NCBI GenBank assembly: GCA_024704765.1
Contig: JAKMXF010000022.1
Coordinates: 537,555 to 601,554 of the forward strand
DNA: 64,000 bases
From: Oopsacas minuta
Taxonomy: Eukaryota > Porifera > Hexactinellida > Lyssacinosida > Leucopsacidae
Reading direction: 5' to 3'
The notes under the pieces were generated by a model. The model was not told where the DNA came from, did no database searches, and saw nothing but the letters and a program-made list of their open reading frames with translations. Numbering within the stretch: the first letter of the stretch is position 1; every line of letters begins with the position of its first letter. A program made the translations under genes and the position numbers. Below are positions 46,931 through 60,000 of this stretch, piece after piece.

Positions 46931-49222
46931 CTGCTCCCACCTAAATATTTCTATATACAGCCCAACCATTGTTTTTCTAGCCATTTTCCAGGCAATCAAC
47001 CAATAGTTAGAACAAAACAATGAAAATACTCCCAAGGTTAATGATATAGGTGCCCGAAAGTTCCTCCAGCGGACACCAAATATTCCTAAGCCGCGCAGCG
47101 CAAGCAAGTCCTGCGGCATGTAAGATTGATATCTCCCAATGCCTTGAATAGATTTACGCACATTGTAGTTTATACAATGAATTATTTCTCTAAAAAATTA
47201 TAATGAGCCTTTCCTTGTATTGCATGGGTGTTACATGCAAATAATTTTGCTATTCTCTCTTGTGGATTTCTGAGCTATATTAGCTGAAGTTTGCTACCGA
47301 ATTAATTAATACTCCCTATACAACTACTAGAATAATTTCTTACATTTAATTTGATATCAGCTAATACACTCCCTTGTAACACGATCTAGCTGGCACTGAA
47401 TATTCATTATTGGTAAGATAGAATTAAGATACGCCTTGAAGGAGGAGAATGTAAGTAAGATCTGAAACTTAACTTACGTAGAACACTAATGAAATAATTC
47501 ATTGGTTTAACTCCATTCAAACTGATTAAATTCATTGCCGTAAGATAATGAATGATTACGGTAAATTTGAAATCTGTGCGTGAGTTGTTCAATTATTTAG
47601 AGTTTTGCCTAAATAAAATATCATTGATATAGGTTGGATATAACAGCGTATATTTTTACCATATTAGGAAATATTGCTGAATTGTTCCTAGAACAATTTT
47701 AGATAATTAGTTCGGCTGTTGCTTGATGCGATCAGATAGAAACAAATTAAACACCATTTCATGATTTCTAATTAGAAATCTTTCTCCAATTTAAATTTCA
47801 CTAAAATACAAATATGTACATGACAAAGTAAATAAATTTCATACACATTATTGATATCATATATGATATTCCTATTTCTTGCGATGCTTTGCAAACGTTT
47901 GAATGGCGGTTTGAGTCAGTAACACTCTTTCTAGCGTCTATCATAGCATATTAATGAATATCAGAGTTATCCGCAATTCAAGACAAATCTTTGATTTGAC
48001 TCAAGTTGCCAGCTAATACATAAATCCGAAAATAAAAACATTAGATAACCCGGTGTTAAAGTGAAAATGTCCCCCAATCATTATTCACTAGCGTATAATG
48101 CATACTTACGAACGCCTTGTAACTATTTCCCTGAATATTTCTCGAAAATCTTAGATTTTCAAAAGTTCCCTGCATTTAGAAATTTTTCCGATGAATCATA
48201 TGTAAAATCCCTAGTGGATAATGTTCGCCCGAACACTATTCGCTGTTACATCATAACTCACTTACCCTCAATGACTGTGTAAAAAGCCCTATATCCAAGA
48301 GAGGGTGATCCCATCAGTATTTTGGACAGTATACGAGGTAAACTGAAAGGATATATCTAAAACAACCAAATGGATGTTTGAAGATACATTATTATCTCTT
48401 TGCTTCTCCCATCACTGGTGTGTGGCCGAGACGCTTTCAAGCTGTAATTTCACTTACATATTATCAGCTGATATTATAATTGGCCAATACTTTACCTGTG
48501 TTTAGGTCGCAAGTGAACTATTTCTCCTTGCACTACCCACATAGGTTAAATTAACTGAAGACGACAATAAATAATTACAATTGATATCACCACATACCAT
48601 TCACGTTTCATTTTGAATTTTTTACTAAATAACTTCACACTCACCAACCTTCCATGGACCCCTGAATTACCTGGGATTTAGTTTGTTTCACTGAGTTATT
48701 TTGTGAATTTGTCAACTACGAAGTCAATAACTACTTGTTACCATAGCAATAGCATTGTGTTACCGAACAATGATCAATAAGTTATTCTTCCGAATTAGAT
48801 TATAAATGGACCTCTCAAGAATAAATCCGGATAATTACTGGTGAGTCTACATTATTCGTTAGTAGACTCAGCTTAAGGCATCGCTATTGTGAAACTTTTC
48901 CAGCAAGGATTGTTAATCCCATAGAGATAATACAAATATTTCTGTACTACCAAGTGACGCCCTGAAAGGCTGTATCAACTCATTTTCCTGAATGAGTTGG
49001 TAGTTATCGAATGAATGAGTTGACAACGCAAATCAGGCCAGGAGGTATGAAAAGTAGGTATATTATCTGTTTCAATTCATTTATGAAAACTACACGCGAT
49101 TATTACCAAATAATCTCAGTATCAAATAGATAGTATGAGAAAAGGGCGGTTACATATACGTGAAGTTAATCATTAAATTTAAACAATAAGCAAGAGGATA
49201 ATAATAATGCATCAGATAAGTC
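46931..49222. other. Gene-free interval between the actin flank and SPOP
   Basis: About 2.3 kb of AT-rich DNA. Open frames of 60-73 codons here (for example 48061-48282) have no motif or splice support. I see no gene, RNA or intact transposon. Confidence 0.4.
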
Positions 49223-50332
49223 TTAATTTACAGAACTAGGTTTATGTTTCTTCTTTGGAGGCCCAACTACTGGGGGTTGAGTGAGTTGAGTGGCGGTAGC
49301 AAGAGCTCTGAACACTTCTGAAATAAGATTAGGATGAGAAGAAATTAATGTTGACCAGTTTGGGCAATCCATGACGTCAGCAGCATGCCCATATATAAAT
49401 TCAATGGCTTTTGATTTGAGTTGGTCTGCACTGTGTAAGTCAGCTAGTATCAATATGTCAGCTGCGTTTTCGCAAGTCAAATTCATACAAAGTGATTCTT
49501 CACACATAACTTTTAATCTCTCCAGTGCGTACTTATCAGCAGCTGCTAGAAGACGATCAGCAAACTTCTCTAGACAAGGAGAGTTCCCTGTGTATACGAA
49601 ATGAAGCAAGTCTCTAAGTACCTCTATATCTACGTCATCAATAGTAACACATCCTGTCTCGCTCTCCTCCATTTTGTGCTCGAACATTGCTTTGAAGACT
49701 GGAGACCGAGAAGCAAGTATTGCTTTGTGTGCGGGAATTTTCTCATTATTCGCTTCAAGGTAAACGTCATTATACATAGGGGTATCAATGAGTGTACCAT
49801 AATCTTGATTGATAGTACATGGTGGGATAACCAGCTTAGCTACAGAGTTCTGACTACAAGTAGTTACTGCATCAGAGACTACATTCACTTCGCAATAGAT
49901 TGTGAGTTTGTCCATTGGGAGGAGTCCATTCGCATCGTCCATAAGGAAATCTCTCCGGATGAACTTCTTAAACCCCCAATCCTTTCCCTGTACAAATCTG
50001 TAAGCCCTCTGACTCTCCATTGCCTTCCTCTCTTCTCTCTTATGATTTAAAATTGAAAATTTGAACTTAGCACGAACTTCTCCTTTGTTTCCTGATAATA
50101 GAAGGAGATATACTGAGAGATAGTCCTTGCTATCTTCGTCCAAGCCTTTGGGATTTACTCTGAGACACCATTTCAGGGGATCATCAGGACAAGATGAGAA
50201 AGTTGAGCTCTTTAGTGACTCACCCATATCTTCACGACAATAACTAAAATTTTCAATCGTCCAAATATATGAAAATTTATTGACTCGTACTTGAGTCAAA
50301 CACCAATTGTCCACTACACTCTTAGAAGCCAT
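49223..50332 (-). CDS. SPOP: SPOP: MATH-BTB-BACK adaptor of a CUL3 ubiquitin ligase
   Basis: Encodes 369 aa in one exon. The MATH domain covers about residues 18-155 and includes the substrate-groove stretch [20 protein letters not shown], which matches human SPOP closely and contains the Trp and Phe of the binding cleft. The BTB domain follows at about 175-290 ([42 protein letters not shown]). A BACK/3-box region comes next ([31 protein letters not shown]). The tail ends with a lysine-rich nuclear signal ([10 protein letters not shown]). SPOP brings nuclear substrates to CUL3-RBX1; it dimerises through BTB and oligomerises through BACK. Length nearly equals human SPOP (374 aa). SPOPL is the other possible orthologue. 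Confidence 0.95.
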   Translation of the reverse strand: MASKSVVDNWCLTQVRVNKFSYIWTIENFSYCREDMGESLKSSTFSSCPDDPLKWCLRVNPKGLDEDSKDYLSVYLLLLSGNKGEVRAKFKFSILNHKREERKAMESQRAYRFVQGKDWGFKKFIRRDFLMDDANGLLPMDKLTIYCEVNVVSDAVTTCSQNSVAKLVIPPCTINQDYGTLIDTPMYNDVYLEANNEKIPAHKAILASRSPVFKAMFEHKMEESETGCVTIDDVDIEVLRDLLHFVYTGNSPCLEKFADRLLAAADKYALERLKVMCEESLCMNLTCENAADILILADLHSADQLKSKAIEFIYGHAADVMDCPNWSTLISSHPNLISEVFRALATATQLTQPPVVGPPKKKHKPSSVN

Positions 50333-50961
50333 TGTAAGAAGTTGATACTCTTACAATGTAATAGTATATACTGTTTTGCTAGAATTGTTGAAAACAAATA
50401 AAATAATTTAATTGATTTGAAAAAGATTGAAAAAAACTTGCATACAGGTAAAACCCCGCCGAGATGCAGCATAATGAATAACCCGCTTACATCCCAAATA
50501 ATGTTAGAATAGGAAAACAGTCTGTATCAGTAACTTCTTATCACTGTTTATATCAGGTAGTAATATTGATTATGTGTAAATGCTTCGATATTTTCAAATA
50601 ATTTGCTTGCGACGACAAGTCAAATTGCTACACTGACCTTAAAGTTCCCGAAACTGTATATATCATCACAATAAAATATTGTGTTTGCAATGAAAACTCG
50701 ATTATGAGAGCTTGTTTGGGCGATCAATAACGTATGCACAACCCGGATAATCGAATTAGCATATACATAGTGGTAGAGGAACGGGACCAAGGAAAATATT
50801 CAGATAATTGAGGTTACACTGATATAACACAAACATAAATGCCACGCTAAAATCCTTACAAAACTGCAAATAATTAAGAAGCAAAATTAAAATATAATTT
50901 ACGTGAATAGTAATCAACTAAAACTGTAGACAAATTTCTACAATGAAAATATGAAATTCAA
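50333..50961. other. Intergenic between SPOP and the ABHD-type gene
   Basis: AT-rich. It contains decayed pogo-type MITE ends (for example ATAATTGAGGTTACACTG near 50803) and no supported gene. The SPOP promoter should be at its left side. Confidence 0.35.
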
Positions 50962-52095
50962 TTATTCCTTGCTGTGAGCAATCAAGGACTGGAATACCTC
51001 AGAGAGAAGTCTACTTAAGTAATAACCTTCTCTCGGAATTGTTCCCTCTATGAAGCCAACATGTCCTCCAGCCTCTGTAAGTAACAACATTGAATTAGAG
51101 TTCCTCTCAAACTCTTGGATAGGAATGCTCCTCCATGGTACAAAAGGATCATCTCTCGTGTTCAAACTTATGAATGGAATTGCAATACGATCTACTCTCC
51201 CCGCAGGGCTCGCATCCATATAATACTCCTCAAGTGACTTGTACCCATACATTGGTACCACGACCTTAGAATCAAAAATTGAAATAGTTTTCATCAATTC
51301 TATATCTTGCTGCCTGATTCCAGTAGCTTTGGTTATATTGTCAATATTCACTCGAGTAAATTTTCTCAAGTTTCCAGACAATTTATCATTATATACTTTT
51401 CTACTTATAAAACTCTTTTCGAGGCTAATTTGTGTCTGAAAGCAGTCCCAAGGCATACATACTGCTATTCCATAGGATACTTTACTATTAACACCAGCAT
51501 CAGAAAGATACTTAGTTAGGATCATTCCACCTAGAGAAACTCCCAGAGCTATGATCTTGCTGGAAGGATATCTCTCTTTGAGACAATCCAGCAATGCTAT
51601 AAGAGGCTGCGTCTCTGTCGCACAGTTAATTTTTTCACCAACAACTTTTTCATCTCGGCTACCTCGGTGATTGCAGACTACAACTTGAAGATTTAGTTTG
51701 CTAGCTGAAGCACATAGATGCTCTGTGTAAGGAGTTTGTGAGTTTGCAGTTATGCCAGGGATTATTACCAAAATGTAGTCACTATTTTGACTAGGTTCTG
51801 GATACCAATCAGTTATGAAGTTACGACCATCTTTTGTGAATAATTCCTCTATCTTATACTTTAGGAAGAGTCTACTTTGGAAAAAGTGTCTACCTATAGT
51901 GGTACCATGTCCGCAGGGGGTCCACCATGTCGGGAAGTAGCGTGCATTTAGAATAGGACAAGTAGAGGCTATGTAGTTACTGAAATTGGAATTGGGTTTG
52001 GCGAAAACTTTAGGTTTGCATGATTTGGATTTGTAGTAGATTAGGTATATTCCAATTGAAATTAAGCTTAATGTAGTAAACACTGTAAATACCAT
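50962..52095 (-). CDS. ABHD1/ABHD3-type alpha/beta hydrolase
   Basis: Encodes 377 aa in one coding exon. The ATG at 52095 has a strong context (GCCATGG). A TTTCAG acceptor about 10 bp upstream suggests a 5' UTR intron or a short upstream coding exon. An N-terminal hydrophobic anchor covers residues 1-20. The nucleophile elbow is GVSLGG (serine), the acid is probably the Asp in NTRDDPFVPW, and the histidine is in GGHVGF. The early PGITANSQTPY and NHRGSRDEK are signatures of the ABHD1/3 (and yeast YBR177-type) branch. Known ABHD3 is a membrane phospholipase acting on medium-chain and oxidised phosphatidylcholines; the exact substrate here is not known. It sits between SPOP and LYRM7, both on the same strand. 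Confidence 0.88.
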   Translation of the reverse strand: MVFTVFTTLSLISIGIYLIYYKSKSCKPKVFAKPNSNFSNYIASTCPILNARYFPTWWTPCGHGTTIGRHFFQSRLFLKYKIEELFTKDGRNFITDWYPEPSQNSDYILVIIPGITANSQTPYTEHLCASASKLNLQVVVCNHRGSRDEKVVGEKINCATETQPLIALLDCLKERYPSSKIIALGVSLGGMILTKYLSDAGVNSKVSYGIAVCMPWDCFQTQISLEKSFISRKVYNDKLSGNLRKFTRVNIDNITKATGIRQQDIELMKTISIFDSKVVVPMYGYKSLEEYYMDASPAGRVDRIAIPFISLNTRDDPFVPWRSIPIQEFERNSNSMLLLTEAGGHVGFIEGTIPREGYYLSRLLSEVFQSLIAHSKE

Positions 52096-52882
52096 GGCTA
52101 TAGCTGAAACAAATCAGAGGTAAATAAGGATTTAAATACAGTAGAACTCGGATAAGACGTACCTATCAGCAAACAAAAATGTACGTACTAACCGAAGTTG
52201 GTCTTCCGAATAATTTTCCTATACAATAAGTACAAGAACAGAAATCAGTTTTGGAGAAAAGTACGTACTAGCAGAGAGTACTGTAATGACAGAAATGGAC
52301 CCATGCTCACAATGGATGTAGGATTTCGTATATCTGCTTGGAAGTTGTTTTAAGCATAGTGTTTTAAGGTATTTTTGAGGCACTCCACTCTTTGTTGGAT
52401 TGGATATACCGGATGCTAACAAGTGTGTAATTTGCTCCAATGGCAAGGATTATACTTCCGCCTGCAAGTCCTGAAAAATGTACTATTGGGGACGGATAGA
52501 ATTGTCTCCTTTAATTTATTTCCTAAAGATAATATTCCACACATTTTGATTCTAACCTTTCAGTGTATATGCTTAGTAATATCTGACTAGAGCCACAGAC
52601 AGTGTAATTTTCTATTATAAATGTATGTATTTTAATGCAACTTTAATTCATCCAAACTGCAAAATAGGAATACATAGGAGGTTACTACGAATATATGGTT
52701 TGTCACTTAATTGCAACTTGTCAATAATCACAATATTTAAGTGTGGCCAAATTCTACCGAGTATTAATCAACTTATAAACTAGCAAAATACTAGCACGTG
52801 GTAATCGTTATAATGAAAGAACTACCTAATCTCCCTTGAGATTACTCATTCATTATTTTTCCTCAGTACTAATATTAACAAT

Positions 52883-53221
52883 CTATTTAAATGGTTGGTA
52901 ACACTCTCCAGGTGCTAATACTGGCATTTCCATGCTAGACCTCAGATGTTCATCTTTAACATTTAGTACGTATCTATTCCCTTTGACCTGAGCTTGTAAG
53001 ACAGATTCTCTCAGATATTGTTCTGCATCTCTACCAATAGAAAGTTGTTCTTTTGTCTCAATTGAATTTAAATCTCTATTCTTTTTGAATTCAGATCGTA
53101 TTTTATCGTGAGCTAAGAATATTCCTCTCTCGTCACCTTCAAAAGTTCTCTCTGCTGTTCTGAATAACTTCCTATATAGAACTAGTACAGCACTCCTGTT
53201 GCTAAAACTGCTTCTAATCAT
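52883..53221 (-). CDS. LYRM7: LYRM7/MZM1-type LYR-motif protein
   Basis: Encodes 112 aa in one exon. The LYR motif lies in VLVLYRKLFRTAERTF near the N-terminus. The following helices (AHDKIRSEFKKNRDL, IGRDAEQYLRESVLQAQ) and the ending VKDEH line up with human LYRM7 (KINEEFKNN, IGSDVELLLRTSVIQG). LYRM7 is a mitochondrial matrix chaperone that holds the Rieske iron-sulphur protein before its insertion into complex III. The protein is basic at its N-terminus and may be imported without a long presequence. Size matches the family (about 104 aa in human). Confidence 0.85.
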   Translation of the reverse strand: MIRSSFSNRSAVLVLYRKLFRTAERTFEGDERGIFLAHDKIRSEFKKNRDLNSIETKEQLSIGRDAEQYLRESVLQAQVKGNRYVLNVKDEHLRSSMEMPVLAPGECYQPFK

Positions 53222-53589
53222 TGGGTACTATGCAATAGCCGATAATATTCAAATAATATGTGCTTATCGTAAGGTCTACACTTCCTCCTCACAACTTAAA
53301 GATTTTATTAGTAAATGTTAACAGTTTCTCAATCAATTCTGACGAAAGTAAGTATCATTACAAGTTTGATAGAATAAAGCATTCAGATAATATTCGCACA
53401 AATTATTTGTATATAAAATAATCAGAAATATATGTACTTGGATAACGATTTACAAACTATAAAAATATAAAAAGTATGTACAAATATACAATTCAAAGTC
53501 AAGCAACAACTAAACTATACAAACAAGGTAGAAGGGGGCATGCATAAACTGTTCAAGCAATAATGTCTTTTCTAATTATTTCCATTTCC
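53222..53589. other. Intergenic between LYRM7 and the propeller receptor
   Basis: About 370 bp of AT-rich DNA with no gene or element that I can recognise. Confidence 0.4.
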
Positions 53590-56331
53590 TTACATGGGGC
53601 TATTTTGAGTTGTAATCTTTTCAGCGGCTAAATTTTCAAAAGCTGATTGTTCTAAATTCTCTTTCTTTTCTAATTCAGTGTTTTTATTAGTTCGAAGTCG
53701 AAAAAAGATGATTAATAATAGAATGCCAGCAATCATAGCCAATACAATGACCACAATCAAAATAGGGATAACCACAGCTATTGTGATTATACTGTCGGGT
53801 GTGTCACTTGAAACAACAGCTAAAATAGATGGGTCAATATCTTGACATCTCTCACCAACGAAAGGAAAGGGACACGTGCATTGTAGTCCAAGTTGCAGAC
53901 TTGATGTGCACGTACCCTGGTTAAAGCAATGATCCTCCGGACAAGGAGTTGAAGTGGCTAATACAAGAAAGATAATAGAATAATAATAAGTTTGATAAAC
54001 TTATCCCTAAACTGAATATGTTGTTTATTACCTGACTGCGTGGGTGGGGCAGTTGTTGCTGGGACAACAAACTCACAAGTTGTATTAGATACAAAGTAAT
54101 ACCCGTCAGGGCATCCACAGCTAAAAGTAGCTCCATCTGAGGCGGGGATACAGAAATGAGAACATCCTCCGTTGGTCGTCAAGCAACTGAGATATCCAAA
54201 TCCTAGCAAATACAAATCATGATAGGATTATCATAAATATAAAATAATATTAAGCTCACCTGGTTGTAAAAATGATACACTAACATCTAAAGCATTTACA
54301 GATATCAAATTGCTATCTGGTAGAGAAACTGTAAACGGAATGACACCTTCCCCAGTAAATTTATTCATGTGTATTATGCTATCATAATCTGTAGGTAGCC
54401 AAATTATCCTATCATCTACAATATAGATAAAGAAGGTATGGTTATTAGAATCTGTAGAGTCTGGGAGTGAAGGATAAGGAATTTGAGAACAGTTTAGAGA
54501 TGTATTAATAACTGGACAAGCCATGAAGAATCCTTGCTGCCTTCCACCCCAATAAACGAGGTTGTCTTTCAAATCGTATGCTAGTGAAGCAACAACATAA
54601 TCAACAGATACGCGAAAGATTTCTTCGAGTAATAAATTAACCTAGATGAAAATTATTATTATTTTTATTAATACTATTAGTATAATGTGTTATTCATTCG
54701 TAACTTACACAAATGATATCTGAGTTTGAATTGCCCATGATCACAGAAAAACAGATGATGTCTCGTAGAGGATTAATTGCCAGAGCGATTGCATTTGCTA
54801 TCAGAAAAATTTCAATTTGTGTATTTGGGCCAGTAGGTCGCATTCTTAGAATAGAGCTACCATTAGTCCAGTAAAGATAGTCATTAAGCCAATCATAACG
54901 TAATACTGCAATAGTAAATGTATCGTTTAGAGTCAGGATAGTTGATTTATCGGATGGATCGGTAAGTGAGACTCGAGATAAAGTAGCTACTGCAGCATTT
55001 TCTACAAAGTACAGTTCATCGTTACTGATAGAAATAGCCAGCTGTTCAATTTTCTCCGTTTGAATCCCCATATATTGAGCTAGGACCAGAGAAGGGCTAG
55101 ATGATTGGCCATCAATACTACTACTTCTAACGACACCCAAGTTCACTCCATTAGCTGCCTGCTCATAATAGGAATAGATGAAACTGGTAGTGTTAGGAGA
55201 CAGAGAACACTCTGTAGCAGATGTTAGAGTAAATCCTGGAGAACAACTACACACATACGAATTCGCAGAGGCCTGTAAACATAGGTCAGAACATTGATGG
55301 CTAATACAACAAGTCTGATCATTACAGGAGAATGTAAACACAGGTGCTCCGGGTTGTAAATCAGGTTGTACCAGAGCGAATGAATTGGTAAATAAACTCG
55401 TAGGATAATTAACTATATTTCCAAGGCTTGGAATACTGCGTAACACATAAGTACCATCGTTGTTATTGCTGCTGAAAGAGATCAGAAAGAACATAGTGTT
55501 GTCAAATATACTAAATTTCAATGCATTTGTTGGGAAATTTACTTGTGATGCTAGAGGTTCCGTGTCTACTAATGTTCTGATGACATTAACCAAACGATCT
55601 AGAGTTGAAATGTAATCAAATCGGTGAACGGTTCCATCAGATAGATACACATTTAGATATTGTAAAGAACTGTCACAAAACAAATCTAAAATACTAGAAC
55701 TGGAGGGGAAAGATTCAAAAATGAAAAAATCCATAGAATCAGGCGACCCAAACATAATATCATTACCCTCAATCCAGAAAATCAAACCAGGAGCAGCAGC
55801 AGTACATATCTTAGACATACTTGTAGGAACTGTGAATTGTTGTACTTGAGTAATCTGTTGAGAACTGATGGAGTATACATAAACTCCCTCAATACCGTTA
55901 CCAGTTCCTATGAAGTATAACCTATCCCTAATCCAATCATAGCTTAGGTCTCCTACTGATTCCAGAGTATTGAGATCAATTAAAGTTATGCTTGAAGCAG
56001 GCTGGTCAGCATCGAAGAGAGAGGCGACGCCAATTTTGGTACCGAGGGAAAAATAGACACGATTAGAAGAGATACTATAGTCAATAGCGAAAGTTTGTGG
56101 TGTGGACGGAGAGGACACATTAATTGATTGTTCCCTAATTAGGAAATAACCAGTGCCATCAAGATTGTACCTCAGAATTGTAACACTTTCTTCAAAGCTG
56201 TATAACAACATATAGATGGGTGGTTGTATGTCTTGCCTACGTATTCTTACCGTATCATGCTCAATATTGTGAAATAACCCAATTCCACAGAAAATTCCCA
56301 ATATCAATATAATGCTGGCAGCTAGCTTCAT
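53590..56331 (-). CDS. Type I receptor with LRP-like beta-propellers and EGF domains
   Basis: Exons (minus strand): 56331-54709, 54641-54260, 54202-54032 and 53957-53590; 2544 nt, 847 aa. A signal peptide (MKLAASIILILGIFCGIGLF) is followed by a first region of about six YWTD-like blades (RVYFSL, YDWIRDRLYFIG, LIFWIEGNDIMFG). An EGF-like module comes next (CCISHQCSDLCLQ to CSCSPGFTL), then a second set of blades (YDWLNDYLYWTNG, DLKDNLVYWGG, DDRIIWLPTDYDS). An EGF module (NGGCSHFCIPASD to CGCPDGYYF), a Thr/Pro linker, a third EGF, one TM helix (about residues 775-805) and a 40-residue charged tail complete it. The propeller-EGF pairing is that of the LDLR/LRP family, which binds extracellular ligands. 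Missing LDLR-A repeats and the lack of an NPxY tail set it apart from true LRPs. The blades are degenerate. Confidence 0.85.
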
Positions 56332-56674
56332 TTTGGCAAATTAATCTACTAATTCAGATACGTATAAGTGAGGATATAATCTAGAACATATTAATCTTTG
56401 TAGGTTTATAGATATCTCATGTAACTACATTGAATGTGATAGTATCATATTCAAAAGTGTATACATAGAAATATGTAATGTTAGGAATGGACGTAATAGT
56501 CAAAATGCTAGATAATTGATTTACTGAGAAAATGATTCATACAATTAATCAAACAATGCTACGACGTAATCTTTCATTATTAAATTGTCTGTTAGATTAT
56601 TTAAAAGTAATCTGATTGCATTGTAACTTTTCGTATTTAGAATGCCTTAATCATCATATACAAAGTTGGAAAGG

Positions 56675-56823
56675 CTAGTGGCTATTTCTTTCAGAGTAGT
56701 GGCTATTTTTTTTCAGGGTATGGCCATTTCTTTCAGGCTAGTGGCTATTTCCTTCAGAGTAGTGGATATTTCCTTCAGAGTAGTGGATATTTCCTTCAGA
56801 GTAGTGGAAATTTCTTTCTTTTC
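56675..56823 (+). repeat. 21-bp tandem repeat (minisatellite), about 7 copies
   Basis: Units of the form AGTGGCTATTTCTTTCAGAGT repeat seven times with small changes (TATTT to ATTTC, GGCTA to GGATA). The period is a multiple of three, so a spurious 62-codon frame with a repeating heptapeptide appears. Not a gene. Confidence 0.85.
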
Positions 56824-56950
56824 TTTTAGGTGGGTATTACTTGTATTAAATTAATTTGGTGCTGAAGTAATATTAATAAATATAGCTACAATTACAATAT
56901 AGTATGTTGGTATGATTTCGTGTTAAACACATAGTAGACACATATCCACA

Positions 56951-56960
56951 TATATAAAAG
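56951..56960 (+). promoter_or_regulatory. TATA box of the vWA-FN3 receptor
   Basis: TATATAAAAG lies 79-88 nt upstream of the ATG at 57039, a plausible core promoter position. Confidence 0.5.
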
Positions 56961-57038
56961 CTTGAATATTTAAACCTCAAACAAGCCAAACAATTTACAA
57001 ATTCATTGTTCAAAATATTTTAAATTAAATTATTGAAA

Positions 57039-60000
57039 ATGAAGATATTAATTGCAACATTAATCCTACAAATTATCCTCATTCATGGACAGAACAATGT
57101 TTTGTAAGTTATTTATGCAATTTATCATATAAATGCATGGTTATAGGTACTGTATTACCTCGAATAATCGCTTACAGTGAATTATTATTTCTTCTTTTAT
57201 TTTGGTCAATCTACTGTTTGTAAGGATAAGGTATGACTATACCGAAATGATCGTGGTTACAAAAATCGAAACTTCCCTCTCAAGGGGGCTTGAAATTAAT
57301 AATCCCCGGGCTATTATTCGAGATAATACGGTATTTACAATAATAAATTTCAATAATTTAGCAAATTTTAGCAAATATTTACTTAAAATTTACTCAGACG
57401 ATTGTGAACATGTTTTTCGTGTAATTAGCAGTTTCCAAAATGGTCTCCTACCCTTTTGTATATATGAGCCAATTTCTAAAGCATCAAATGATATGTTTAT
57501 ATTTTGCTTACCATTGACATTTCAATAATTGTTGCATAATAACATATGGTGAAAACTTCACAGTAGGAAAACACACCTAACGTTCCTAAATCAAAATTTG
57601 TTATTAGCCTCGTCTTACATCGCTCATGTCAATAAGAATCTCACTTTAGGAGCAGCACTAGTTACAGTGGAGTTTGCTAATTAGCACTCTATTTCCAGGT
57701 CCCAAGTGCAAATTTTGTATTAATTCTGTTCCTTTATTAGCAACTTTGCGTATTAGTTGGTATTCTATTTACTAATGTAATCTAACTTACAAATAAATAT
57801 TTATGAAAAATTTCGTTTAGGCAATGCCCGAGGCTAAGAGTATTCTTTGAAATAGATTCTTCCTTGTCAGTAACTCAAAGTAACTTCAATGACGAGATTA
57901 GACTCGTAAGAAGCTTGATTAACGGTATAAGACACAGTACTGGCAGTGAAGCTGGATTTATCCCATTCAACTCTCAAGTAATATTAAGCAGTCTGAGTGC
58001 ATTATCCACAGACTTAGAGTCTCAATTATCAAGGCTAAGTGCATTAGCTTTAAGTACAGAGAACACTAGTCTTACTAATGCACTAATATACGCAAATGAG
58101 AGTGTGTTCACTGAAATAACAATGTCAACTGTTCCCCAAAATGTACTAGTACTCCTAACTGATGACGTAGATAGTACAGCTGATGATATGGAGTTATCTG
58201 CTTTATCTGCGAGTCTCACCAATGACAAAGCTACAATTGTTATAGTTGTTGCATTTGAGAACATTATTAACACAGCTCAGTTGGGTTTAATTGCATCACC
58301 AGCCCCTGGAGATGTAAACTTACAATTATTCCCAGACTCTGGAACTGCAGCCGACAACTTCCAAAACATTTTCACAGACACCGGCATTTGTAATGCAGGT
58401 AAATATCACAAAATATACTAGTTGATTGTATAAATAAATTTACTCATATTTTTTCTTAGTACCTCTTGAAGCACCGATTAATCCACGAGTTGCTCTATTT
58501 GAATCAAGATCATTGAGAATCGAGTGGACACTACCTTCATCACCTGTTACAGCATTTCGTGTTTGTTACACAACAAACACAAACGCAAATCTCAACAATG
58601 TATGTGAGAACAGCGTTGATACAGGGATATCTTCAAGTTCACAATCTATCAATAATTTAACTCCCTTCACTGTATACAGATACACAGTATTTTCAATTAA
58701 CAATAATCTAGAATTAGGCAGTGCTTTACAAAACGCGGTTACTGACCAAGAAGGTAATTAACAAATCATTAATTAAGATCTGTGAGGAAATGAAAAATAA
58801 TTCAAATTGTATGTTATAGGTTCAGACGTACCCGTAAGATTTATTACAGCACAAGTACTAAGCTTCAATAGTGTTACTGTAACTTGGGAAGATCCAGTGC
58901 TCTTGGGCAGAAATGGAGTAATTACAGAATACGAAGTATGCTACCTTCCAGTTGGAAGAGAAATATGTGAACCCCTTGTAATTGTCAATCAAGCTATACT
59001 AACACATACAACCACTGCTTTAATGGCAAACACTGAATACATTGTTAGAATTACTCCCCTCACTTCTGCAGCTGATCAACCCAGAGGAATGGCCAATGAA
59101 GAATCCTTTACAACACGTAAGTTACACATAATTTATTCCTATAGTGAAGACACCCGTTTGAATTATATAATATTCTTCTAGCACGTTTCCCACAAATCTT
59201 GCTACTAACAGCTGAAGTAATATCTGCTACAGAAATAGTTGTAGAATGGGCCCGACCTGTCTACTCCGTACTAAACTACAGGTTAACAGCTACTAATGGT
59301 GCTAATGTAGTCACAGTGTTACCCTTGGAGTCGTATACCAACTTCACGTTAAATAATCTCAGTCCCTTTACTGAATATACAATAGAAATAGTAGCTATCA
59401 CTTCTAATGGAGCATCTCTTCCAAGTAATAATCTAACAGCACTTACTTTCGAAGCAGGTAATAATTATCCCCAAAAGTATTAATTTGTTATAGAAACATG
59501 TTTTAGTAATTTTATAATCCTTAGCCCCTACTGGTACAGTCCAGAATCTAATAGCTAACGGAGCCAATCCTACTTCCATACAAGTAAACTTTACAGAGCC
59601 ACCTATGGACCAATGGAACGGTGTACTCCTTTCCTATGTGATATGCGTGAGAGCTATACAAGGAACAAGTTGTATTCGAAGAGTGAGTGTTGAGTATGCG
59701 CCATCTGTATCTATCGAAATTGATGGTCTAGTATCTGATACCCCATACAATGTTTCTGTAATAGCAATAAATGGAGTAGATATAGGACCTGAAATATACA
59801 CTCTAACATCAACACCAGCAGGTGAGAATTATTAATAGTTATATATTGTAAATTGTAAATTTCTACAATTAGGGAATTCTACTACAAAAAGACGAAATTT
59901 GCGCTAGTTTCCAAAGTTAGGATAATTTGGTTTCATATAATAAAACTTCAGATTATACGATCGAATTACGCCAAATCCGGTTCCGATATATGTCGAGTTG

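Larger units (their letters stand above)
56332..57038. promoter_or_regulatory. Divergent intergenic region between two receptor genes
   Basis: About 700 bp separate the start codons of the propeller receptor (-) and the vWA-FN3 receptor (+). It contains a 21-bp tandem repeat (56675-56823) and a TATA box for the right-hand gene. Shared regulation is possible but not shown. Confidence 0.5.

Noticed and set aside
46748-47161. A 137-codon minus-strand frame rich in Asn, Pro and Ser.
   Set aside because: Much of it is a degenerate simple repeat; no domain or splice support.
48729-48742. GTTACCATAGCAAT, a near match to the RFX X-box.
   Set aside because: It has a mismatch in the second half-site, and the nearest gene (SPOP) ends there; no ciliary gene is downstream.
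52380-52483. On the minus strand a TTTTTCAG acceptor followed by a hydrophobic reading (GGSIILAIGANYTLVSIRYI) and a stop, resembling the last exon of a small membrane protein.
   Set aside because: I could not find an upstream exon with a start codon and donor in phase, so it remains a hint only; RNA-seq junctions into 52483 would revive it.
56666-56854. A 62-codon frame with a repeating VAISFRV heptapeptide.
   Set aside because: It is a direct translation of a 21-bp minisatellite.
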